Shown piece by piece: positions 1 to 5,275 of a stretch of 6,101 bases of DNA. The notes beneath the pieces are model-generated. The model did not search any database. It worked only from the letters and a program-made list of their open reading frames with translations, and had not been told where the DNA came from. A program made the translations under genes and the position numbers. The DNA lies in contig CAZZBZ010000109.1 of assembly GCA_964653025.1 (NCBI GenBank), positions 1 through 6,101 of the forward strand, given 5' to 3'. This stretch comes from JABWAM01 sp964653025 (lineage in GTDB: Bacteria > Verrucomicrobiota > Verrucomicrobiia > JABWAM01). Positions within the stretch are counted from its first letter, which is position 1, and each line of letters starts with the position of its first letter.

Positions 1-212
1 AGTTGTGTGCGTCAAGTTCTGCAATTTGTGGAATGAGGTAGTGATGGGGTTCGTGGTCAAGTCAGACAGAGAGCCGCAAGATCGCTACGGTACTGGAACT
101 GTCGCCCGTGATTTAGCCCCACGACGGCAGTCCATGCGGCGGGTATGGGGCACACAAGAACCTCGGACGGTTTTGGATTGGCCACGAGGCCGACATGGCG
201 TAGGCATGCGCC
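1..212. other. Left-edge leader region, no gene seen
   Basis: No reading frame here has protein-like composition, and no tRNA-like fold or terminator could be made out. Short in-frame stretches exist but lack a plausible start. It presumably contains the upstream region of the phosphoribosyltransferase gene, yet no convincing -35/-10 pair was found. An ATG-GCG-TAG triplet series at 195-203 is in the same frame as the downstream gene and closes that frame just before its start. Confidence 0.5.
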
Positions 213-785
213 ATGCCGCACCCACACCGCGTCCTGATCCCGGAGAAGCGCATCCACCGACGCATCGCGTCGCTCGCCCGGGAGGTGGACGCTTGGAGCC
301 GCGGGGGACGGGTGGTCGTGGTCGGCGTGCTCAACGGGAGCATTCTCTTTCTCTCCGACCTCGTGCGGCACCTGCGCTCGCCGGTGGCGCTCGATTGCAT
401 CGCTGCCTCGAGCTACGGCAAGGCCCGTAAGTCGAGGGGCAAGGTGATCTTCAACCAACGCCTCCGCCTCAATGTCCGCGGGGCGAGCGTCCTCCTCGTG
501 GACGACATCCTCGACACCGGGCTCACCCTCGCCGCGCTCACCCGCTTCTTGAAAAAGCTCGGCGCGCGGCGCGTCGAGGCCTGCGTCCTCCTCCGCAAGG
601 AGGTCCCGCACGCCCCCGGTGCCTCGGCGCGGTTTGTCGGCTTCGATATCCCGGACAAGTTTGTCTACGGCTACGGTCTCGATCTCGCCGAGAAGTTTCG
701 CAACCTCCGGTTCATCGCGTGGGTTTCCCCGCGCGGCGGCGCTGGAAAAGCACGGGTTTCGAAAATTATAATCCGAGAAAAATGA
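213..785 (+). CDS. hpt: Hypoxanthine phosphoribosyltransferase (purine salvage)
   Basis: Cytosolic type I phosphoribosyltransferase of 190 aa, the usual size for bacterial HPRT. The family converts hypoxanthine (and often guanine) plus PRPP to IMP or GMP. The PRPP loop is clear at residues 93-107 (VLLVDDILDTGLT), with the acidic pair D97-D98 and D101 in the place of the catalytic base. The flexible loop is SSYGKARKSRG (66-76). K129 in LLRK and the F-V-Y-G-Y-G-L-D stretch at 150-157 match the purine-binding part, with D157 as a likely metal ligand. The usual LKG turn reads LNG (40-42). The start is fixed: a TAG at 201-203 in the same frame lies four codons upstream, so the ATG at 213 is the first one available. 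There is only a weak purine stretch before it. The tail after residue 172 is a basic extension encoded by AT-rich DNA that overlaps the next gene. Xanthine or guanine preference cannot be read from the sequence. Confidence 0.93.
   Translation: MPHPHRVLIPEKRIHRRIASLAREVDAWSRGGRVVVVGVLNGSILFLSDLVRHLRSPVALDCIAASSYGKARKSRGKVIFNQRLRLNVRGASVLLVDDILDTGLTLAALTRFLKKLGARRVEACVLLRKEVPHAPGASARFVGFDIPDKFVYGYGLDLAEKFRNLRFIAWVSPRGGAGKARVSKIIIREK
743..772 (+). promoter_or_regulatory. Possible internal promoter for thiS
   Basis: A perfect TATAAT lies at 767-772 inside an AT-rich island at the 3' end of hpt. A TGGAAA at 743-748 (4 of 6 matches to the -35 consensus) sits 18 bp upstream. Transcription would begin near 779-780, only two or three bases before the thiS ATG at 782, giving a nearly leaderless mRNA. 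The surrounding DNA is GC-rich, so the match stands out, but AT-rich codons for Lys, Ile and Asn at the end of a protein can create such a box by chance. Confidence 0.4.
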
Positions 786-979
786 AAGTCATCGTCAACG
801 GCGAGGAGCGCAAGACCTCGTCACCCACGGTGGCGAGGTTGCTCGATGAGTGGTCGCTCCTCCCCTCCCAGGTGGCCGTGGAGCACAATAAGGTGGTTCT
901 CTTCCGCCAGGAGTTGGAGAAAACCCCGCTTCGCGACGGGGACCGCATCGAGATCATCCGGGTGGTCGCGGGAGGGTGA
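782..979 (+). CDS. thiS: ThiS-family sulfur carrier protein
   Basis: A 65-aa ubiquitin-fold sulfur carrier. ThiS is adenylylated at its C-terminal Gly-Gly, receives sulfur as a thiocarboxylate and delivers it to thiazole synthase ThiG in thiamine biosynthesis. The protein opens MKVIVNGEE, has the T-V-A-x-L-L-D helix at about 17-23, the typical VAVEHNKVVL stretch at about 32-41, LRDGDRIEII at 50-59 and ends RVVAGG, the diagnostic di-glycine tail. Length is normal for ThiS. The ATG at 782 overlaps the hpt stop as ATGA, so translation may be coupled; a weak GAGA lies four bases upstream. An in-frame ATG at 719 would add 21 residues unlike the family and is rejected. No thiG, thiF, thiH or thiE is present downstream; a terminator follows. 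MoaD-type carriers share the fold, but length and core motifs favour ThiS. Confidence 0.92.
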   Translation: MKVIVNGEERKTSSPTVARLLDEWSLLPSQVAVEHNKVVLFRQELEKTPLRDGDRIEIIRVVAGG

Positions 980-1073
980 GACAACCGCAGCCCGATGCGT
1001 CCCCACGGCGGGAAAGCATCCATATCTCTATCGCTCACCCAACATTCTGGGGGCGCACTCGGCTCACGTGCTG

Positions 1074-1096
1074 AAATCGGCGGCCCGCCGATTTTT
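1074..1096 (+). terminator. Rho-independent terminator after thiS
   Basis: The arms AAATCGGCGG (1074-1083) and CCGCCGATTT (1085-1094) are exact inverted complements. With a realistic loop this gives an 8-9 bp stem. The T run covers 1092-1096 and continues TCTCT-like. It lies 95 bp after the thiS stop and should end the hpt-thiS transcript, separating it from the aminotransferase gene. Confidence 0.85.
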
Positions 1097-1122
1097 CTCT
1101 CGGGATCAGCCCCACTTTCCCA

Positions 1123-1151
1123 TTGCGCCTCGCGATGGCTTATTCTAATCA
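1123..1151 (+). promoter_or_regulatory. Candidate promoter for the aminotransferase gene
   Basis: TTGCGC at 1123-1128 and TAATCA at 1146-1151 are 17 bp apart, resembling a sigma-70 promoter. It lies after the terminator and 36 bp before the ATG. TATTCT at 1141-1146 is an alternative -10 with poor spacing. The match is only moderate; position is the main support. Confidence 0.3.
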
Positions 1152-1187
1152 AATTGCTTCAAACTCAAACCCCAGAAAATCCCATCC

Positions 1188-2312
1188 ATGAAAGTCGCAT
1201 TCTACGGACACGTTCGCCAGTACCACAATATCAAGAAGGAGATCGACGCCAACATCCAGGCGGTGCTGGAGAGCGGCGAGTACGTGATGGGACCGATGCT
1301 CAAGCGCTTTGAGGCCGAGCTCGCCGCCTACCACGGCACGAAGCACGCAATCGGCGTGGCCAATGGCACGGACGCGATCTGGCTCGCCCTCATGGCCCTC
1401 GGGATCGGGGAAGGGGACGAGGTGATCACCCACCCGAACACCTTCTTCGCCACCGCCGAGGCCATCTGGATCGCCGGTGCCACCGCAGTGTTCGTGGACT
1501 GCTGCCCGAAGACCAAGTGCATCGACCCGTCGAAGATCGAGGCCGCGATCACCCCGAAGACGAAGGCGATCATCCCCGTCCACCTCTACGGCCAGTGCGC
1601 CGACATGATCGCGATCAAGAAGATCGCCGACAAGCACCACCTCCGCATCATCGAGGACAACGCCCAGGCCATCGGCGCCAAGGGCCCGAACTTCCGAATC
1701 GGCGAGCTCAGCGACGCCGTCGCCACGAGCTTTATCATCCAGAAGAACCTCGGCACCTTCGGCGACAGCGGTGCGCTCGTCACCAACAACCCCGATATTG
1801 ATGCGAAGGTCCGCAAGCTGCGCAACCACGGCTCGACGAAGCGCAACGTCCACAGCTACGGCTTCAACAGCCGCCTCGACGACCTCCACGCCGGCATCCT
1901 GAGCGCCAAGCTCAAGCACATCGACGCGGGGAATGACCTGCGCCGCCAGTGGGCCGCCCGCTACACCGCCGCGTTCAAGGGAGTGAAGAGCTTCAACCTT
2001 CCCGTGGCGCTCGACGGCTACCGCCATGTCTTCCACCTCTACGCGATCGAGGTGAAGAACTCCGCGAAGCGCGACGTGCTCGTCGACTTCCTCGTAAAGA
2101 ACGGCATCGACGCGAAGACGCACTACTCCATCGCCATCCACAAGCAGGAGGGGTACCCGTGGGGCAAGCAGGCCCGCGTCGTCGGGTCCGTGGCCAACGC
2201 GGAGTTCAACGCCGCGAGCTGCGTCAGCCTCCCGATGTTCCCCGAGCTCACCGCCGAGGAAGTGGACTACGTGATTGCGAAGGTGAAGGAGTGGGACGCC
2301 GCGAACGCCTGA
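1188..2312 (+). CDS. DegT/DnrJ/EryC1-family PLP aminotransferase
   Basis: A 374-aa cytosolic fold-type I PLP enzyme of the sugar aminotransferase family; members move an amino group from glutamate (sometimes glutamine) to a keto-sugar nucleotide for surface polysaccharide, LPS or antibiotic sugars. Visible family marks: an N-terminal SGEYVMGPMLKRFEAELAAY segment (29-48), the cofactor loop ANGTDA (58-63), HPNTFFATAEA (82-92), IIEDNAQAIGA (154-164) with D157 and Q160 contacting the PLP ring, the Schiff-base lysine K186 in SFIIQKNLGTFGDSGA, and YGFNSRLDDLHAGIL (224-238), including the conserved Asn-x-Arg. Length is typical. The lysine motif usually reads SF-x-P-x-K-N-L-G; here the proline is Ile184. 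The N-terminus reads FYGHVRQY rather than the common VDL-x-x-Q-Y. It stands alone between a terminator and a convergent gene, so its sugar substrate is not indicated by neighbours. Start chosen at the first ATG giving the family N-terminus; no Shine-Dalgarno sequence. Confidence 0.93.
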   Translation: MKVAFYGHVRQYHNIKKEIDANIQAVLESGEYVMGPMLKRFEAELAAYHGTKHAIGVANGTDAIWLALMALGIGEGDEVITHPNTFFATAEAIWIAGATAVFVDCCPKTKCIDPSKIEAAITPKTKAIIPVHLYGQCADMIAIKKIADKHHLRIIEDNAQAIGAKGPNFRIGELSDAVATSFIIQKNLGTFGDSGALVTNNPDIDAKVRKLRNHGSTKRNVHSYGFNSRLDDLHAGILSAKLKHIDAGNDLRRQWAARYTAAFKGVKSFNLPVALDGYRHVFHLYAIEVKNSAKRDVLVDFLVKNGIDAKTHYSIAIHKQEGYPWGKQARVVGSVANAEFNAASCVSLPMFPELTAEEVDYVIAKVKEWDAANA

Positions 2313-2315
2313 GAA

Positions 2316-2340
2316 GAGCGAGCTGATTTTCAGCTTGCTC
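2316..2340. terminator. Shared hairpin between convergent genes
   Basis: The arms GAGCGAGCTGA (2316-2326) and TCAGCTTGCTC (2330-2340) form an 11-bp stem, ten Watson-Crick pairs and one G-T, with loop TTT. It starts three bases after the aminotransferase stop and touches the dehydrogenase stop (2339-2341), so it can fold in both transcripts. There is no T run on either side, so it may be a weak terminator or an mRNA 3'-end stabiliser. Confidence 0.6.
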
Positions 2341-3403
2341 ACCCCATCGTGGCGAACATCGCGAGAGTGACCTCGCCGTGCATCGGCTTTCCATCGGCGA
2401 ACTCCATGACCTGATCCACCGCGCTCCGCCCCTGACGGAAGCAGCCATTCGAGGCGTGCCCCGCGAGATGCGGCGTGAGCACCACGTTCGGGAGCGTCCG
2501 CAATGGGCTGTCCTTCGCGGGCGGCTCAGGGTCGGTCACGTCAATGAAGGCGGAGATCCGCCCCGTCTTTAGCTCCTCGATCATCCCCACCTCGTCCACG
2601 ATCATCCCCCGCGCGGTGTTGATGAAGACCGCCCCGTCTTTCATCGCGCGGAAGTGCTCCCGCTTGAGCAGGTGGCGGGTCGCGGGGAGGGCGGGCGCGT
2701 GGAGGGTCACCGCGTCCGAGCGCTTCATCAGCTCCTCAAGGCCGACGAGCGTGGCCCCCAGTTCCCGCGCGCGCTCGGGCTTCATGAACGGGTCGTAGAG
2801 CAGGACCTCCAGCTCGAAGGCGCGGAGCAGCTTCAGCACGTGCTGCCCGACCTTGCTCGCGGAAATCACGCCGACCGTGAGACCGAAGGGTTCGCGGAGG
2901 ATTTCCCGGTTGGTCCCGAGTTTCGGATCGTGCCACTTCCCGTCGCGCGTCCAGTCCCGCCCGGGGAAGAAACCCTTGATCCCCGCGAGGATCATCCCGA
3001 GCGTCGTCTCCGCCACGCCGATCGCGAGCGCCCCGTTGCAGGTAGCCACACGAATCCCGCGTTTCCAGGCCTCCTCGGGCACGAGGGTCTTGATGCTTCC
3101 CGCCGAGTGGACGATGAGCTTCAACTTCGGGGCCGATTCCAGGCTCGCCGCAAGGATCGCCGTCGTCCCCCAACCCGTGACCATGACCTCGGCGGCTCCA
3201 ATCCGTTCCGTGGTGAAGGCCTCGAGTTCGGCGATCTCGGGGTTTTTCCCAGAAACCTTTCCGGACGCCGCGAGCTCGGCGAACGCCCCGGCGGCGATGG
3301 ACGGCGGAAGCATCACCTCATGCGCCCCCGCGAGGCGGTCGAGGTCGGACTTGCGAAAGCAGCGGGCAATCGTCGAGGGCGGGAGGTTGAACAGGATCTT
3401 CAT
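2339..3403 (-). CDS. D-isomer-specific 2-hydroxyacid dehydrogenase family protein
   Basis: A 354-aa cytosolic NAD-dependent oxidoreductase of the SerA/formate dehydrogenase/glyoxylate reductase superfamily; members reduce 2-keto acids to D-2-hydroxyacids or the reverse. The catalytic triad is intact: R265 in NTARG, E293 in DPEP and H312 in PHLAG. The nucleotide fold begins at about 173, with D204 (LLYDP) at the end of beta-2, suggesting NAD rather than NADP. The glycine loop is odd: where the family has G-x-G-x-x-G, this protein has S181-A-S183-K-V-G186, two glycines replaced by serine. A regulatory ACT domain as in long SerA forms is absent, so phosphoglycerate dehydrogenase is unlikely. It lies 68 bp downstream of the secreted-protein gene on the same strand and may be the last gene of that operon; a sugar-acid substrate would fit but is inference. 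The ATG at 3403 has no Shine-Dalgarno sequence. Confidence 0.9.
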   Translation of the reverse strand: MKILFNLPPSTIARCFRKSDLDRLAGAHEVMLPPSIAAGAFAELAASGKVSGKNPEIAELEAFTTERIGAAEVMVTGWGTTAILAASLESAPKLKLIVHSAGSIKTLVPEEAWKRGIRVATCNGALAIGVAETTLGMILAGIKGFFPGRDWTRDGKWHDPKLGTNREILREPFGLTVGVISASKVGQHVLKLLRAFELEVLLYDPFMKPERARELGATLVGLEELMKRSDAVTLHAPALPATRHLLKREHFRAMKDGAVFINTARGMIVDEVGMIEELKTGRISAFIDVTDPEPPAKDSPLRTLPNVVLTPHLAGHASNGCFRQGRSAVDQVMEFADGKPMHGEVTLAMFATMG

Positions 3404-3471
3404 GCGTGCGGGTAATCTGGGACACAGCGGGCCGTCGCTTCAAGCAGATCGGAAGGAAACGTCACCGTCAC
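3404..3471. other. Gap before the dehydrogenase gene
   Basis: This 68-base gap separates the secreted-protein stop from the dehydrogenase start, both on the minus strand. No convincing promoter, operator palindrome or terminator was found, so read-through from the upstream genes is the simpler reading. Confidence 0.35.
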
Positions 3472-4080
3472 TCATTGACGGATCACCACGCGGCGCACGA
3501 CGACCTCGGCGGCATAGGAGTTGCTGTCGTCGCCCAGCCACAATCCGGGACGGGGCTTCCCCTTGGCGAGTACGGGGGCGAAGATGAGAAGCTCCTTGGG
3601 GTCCTCGTTTGCGGAGACGACCATGTCCGCTCCCCATCCTCCGCGGAGCCTGACCTGGAGCGATTCGAGCCGGCCTCCGGGCACCTTGGCCGTGCGATAT
3701 CCTTCCAGCGCGTAGCCTCCGAGCACGCCGTTCGCGTAGAGGTTGATGGTGTAATGGACCGGGCCGTCCGGGCTGTTCGCCGCGATGGAAAGGCGCGTGA
3801 TCCCGTTCCGCATGAGCAACTCGATATCTGCCTGGAACCCCTTCCCATCACCGAGGTCGCCGTTCCAGCGGTAGAAACGGTTCTCGGTCGGCGCGGAAGT
3901 GTGGATCACGAGGAAATCGGCATCCGCCGATTCCGTGCCTCCCTTTGCTTCCAGTTTCCAATCGGGAGACGAGGGGATCTCGCGGCCGAGGTAGGCCACC
4001 TCCCCGGCTCGAACGGCGAAAACCACGAGAAAGGAAAGGGAGAGAAAAGTAACCCGGGCTGAAATGGATGGGGTCTTCAT
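3472..4080 (-). CDS. Secreted protein of unknown function, predicted beta-sandwich
   Basis: A 202-aa exported protein. Residues 1-25 form a signal peptide: basic start, hydrophobic core TFLSLSFLVVFAV, and a likely signal peptidase I site after A25 (VRA). No lipobox cysteine is present. The mature part is about 177 residues of alternating short strands rich in Gly, Asp and aromatic residues (for example around FYRWNGDLGDGKGF at 69-82 and GLWLGDDSNSYAAEVVVRRVVI at 179-200). This recalls concanavalin A-like or LamG-type glycan-binding folds, and distantly the DUF1080 type, but no family is firmly recognised and no catalytic residues can be named. It starts seven bases after the regulator stop, so it is almost surely cotranscribed with it. 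An in-frame ATG at 4179 would overlap the regulator by 92 bp and push the signal peptide inward; rejected. Function in glycan binding or turnover outside the cytoplasm is inference. Confidence 0.78.
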   Translation of the reverse strand: MKTPSISARVTFLSLSFLVVFAVRAGEVAYLGREIPSSPDWKLEAKGGTESADADFLVIHTSAPTENRFYRWNGDLGDGKGFQADIELLMRNGITRLSIAANSPDGPVHYTINLYANGVLGGYALEGYRTAKVPGGRLESLQVRLRGGWGADMVVSANEDPKELLIFAPVLAKGKPRPGLWLGDDSNSYAAEVVVRRVVIRQ

Positions 4081-4087
4081 GGGATTC

Positions 4088-5275
4088 TTAAAGGTAGGGC
4101 CGCGCAAGAGTTTCGCGGACCAGGAACTCGCCACACGGACGCGAGTGACTCGGGGGACGCTCGCCTTCCAGCCAGCCAAGCATCGCGCGTCCCGCCTCGA
4201 TGCCGAGTTCTTTCACCGCGAGGTCCACGCACGCGAGCGGGCTGGAGGGAAGGAGGCGAACCCCGGTGACACTCACGTCGCGGGGCACCTCGTGTCCTAG
4301 TTCCCGCAACACCCGAAGGACCTCGAGCCCAACGAGCTCGTCGGCGCAGTGGATGGCTGTGGGGCGATCCGGTCGGGACATGAGCGCCCCGACCAGCCCG
4401 GCGATTTCATGCTCGGTATCTGGGGGAAGGAGATGGAGGTCGGGACGCGGGGCCATCGTGGGATACTCCTTCCTCACCGCCGCCCAAGCCTCGGCGATGC
4501 GGGATGCGGAGTTCATGACGCCCTGCTCGGCCATCGGGGGCTCCCAGAAGAGGAGGGCAATGCGGTGATGCCCGAGCCGTGCAATGGTTCGCAGGGCCAA
4601 CTCGAGGCTTTTCTCGTAGTCGAAGACGACGTGGGGCACCCGCTCATCGAGATAAAAGGTATTCACGCCAAGACACTGGATCCCGTGGTCGAGGAGGGGA
4701 GTCAGGGCGGCCACGGGAAAGTTGCTCAGGATGAACGCGTGTTCGGCCTCGTCATGTCGGAGCATCGACAGCAGCGTCCTCCCCAACGGGCCCGGTTCCG
4801 TCCCCGAAGGTGCCCGATGGATACGGAGGTTGACCCCGCGCCCTTCCATCGCCCGCTCGATCCCTCCCAACAGCATCGCCACGAAGGGGTGCGAGAGGCT
4901 GTAGAGGTCGCGCACGATCACGCCCACTTGCCGTCGACTGACCATGTGTGCCAGGTCACTCACAAAGGTGCCGCGTCCCCTCACGCGATGCAGCAGGCCC
5001 TCATTCTCCATCTCATCGAGGCACCGGCGGGCGGTGGTGTTGCTCACGCGGTAGCTCGCGATGAGTTCGCTCTCGCTCGGAACACGGAAACCTGCCGCCC
5101 ACTTTCCTGATTGGATATGGCGGGTCAGATCCTCCTTCATCTCCAGGTACATGGGACGACCACGTTTCCCTCGGTTGTGGCGCCCCGGCCGTATTTCGCG
5201 ACGGCCCCCCGAGAGGAGCCCATTAGGCGCCTCCTCCGTTTCGATGGATGCCGTGGATGGTTGGATTTCGCTCAC
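4088..5275 (-). CDS. GntR-HTH/LacI-type substrate-binding transcriptional regulator
   Basis: A cytoplasmic DNA-binding regulator (395 aa from the GTG chosen here) with two domains. Residues 41-108 are a GntR winged helix: PMYLEMKEDL opening, VPSESELIASYRVSNTTARR recognition region and the wing HRVRGRGTFV. Residues about 115-395 are a LacI/periplasmic-binding-protein-like sensor: VGVIVRDL, FVAMLLGGIERAMEGRG, HHRIALLFW, RPTAIHCADELVGLEVLRVL, VPRDVSVTGVR and a closing ELGIEAGRAML. This hybrid resembles AraR-type regulators, which usually repress sugar-use genes until a sugar binds. Start: the GTG at 5275 overlaps the upstream stop as GTGA and keeps the proline of the P-L/M-Y motif, but gives a 40-residue Arg-rich leader. 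The ATG at 5152 (354 aa) begins right at the HTH and is a serious alternative. A longer frame from 5449 would overlap the upstream gene by 178 bp; rejected. The next gene follows after seven bases. Confidence 0.92.
   Translation of the reverse strand: MSEIQPSTASIETEEAPNGLLSGGRREIRPGRHNRGKRGRPMYLEMKEDLTRHIQSGKWAAGFRVPSESELIASYRVSNTTARRCLDEMENEGLLHRVRGRGTFVSDLAHMVSRRQVGVIVRDLYSLSHPFVAMLLGGIERAMEGRGVNLRIHRAPSGTEPGPLGRTLLSMLRHDEAEHAFILSNFPVAALTPLLDHGIQCLGVNTFYLDERVPHVVFDYEKSLELALRTIARLGHHRIALLFWEPPMAEQGVMNSASRIAEAWAAVRKEYPTMAPRPDLHLLPPDTEHEIAGLVGALMSRPDRPTAIHCADELVGLEVLRVLRELGHEVPRDVSVTGVRLLPSSPLACVDLAVKELGIEAGRAMLGWLEGERPPSHSRPCGEFLVRETLARPYL

Larger units (their letters stand above)
980..1187. 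other. Intergenic region between thiS and the aminotransferase
   Basis: About 208 bases without a gene. It holds the thiS terminator (1074-1096) and, after it, a less GC-rich stretch that may carry the aminotransferase promoter. The last 40 bases before the ATG at 1188 are rich in A and C with few G, so probably unstructured, and contain no Shine-Dalgarno sequence. No riboswitch-like fold was recognised. Confidence 0.6.

Noticed and set aside
5..430. 141-aa frame on the plus strand at the left edge
   Set aside because: Its second half overlaps hpt in another frame and is Arg/Pro/Gly-rich; no domain is recognisable and the hpt frame explains the DNA.
995..1312. 105-aa plus-strand frame across the thiS-aminotransferase gap
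   Set aside because: It spans the terminator and enters the aminotransferase in the wrong frame; no protein-like composition.
1149..2342. 397-aa reading frame on the minus strand opposite the aminotransferase
   Set aside because: Its composition (Val, Glu, Gly, Asp and Leu repeats) is that of an antisense frame of a GC-rich gene, while the plus strand carries an intact recognised enzyme with all family motifs.
2654..3415. 253-aa frame on the plus strand
   Set aside because: Antisense shadow of the dehydrogenase; no family features.
3406..4062. 218-aa frame on the plus strand
   Set aside because: Antisense to the secreted-protein gene, which has a signal peptide and proper operon spacing; this frame has neither.
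4081..4179. Longer secreted-protein start at 4179
   Set aside because: It would overlap the regulator gene and bury the signal peptide 33 residues in.
4349..5110. 253-aa frame on the plus strand
   Set aside because: Antisense to the regulator; low-complexity composition and no domain.
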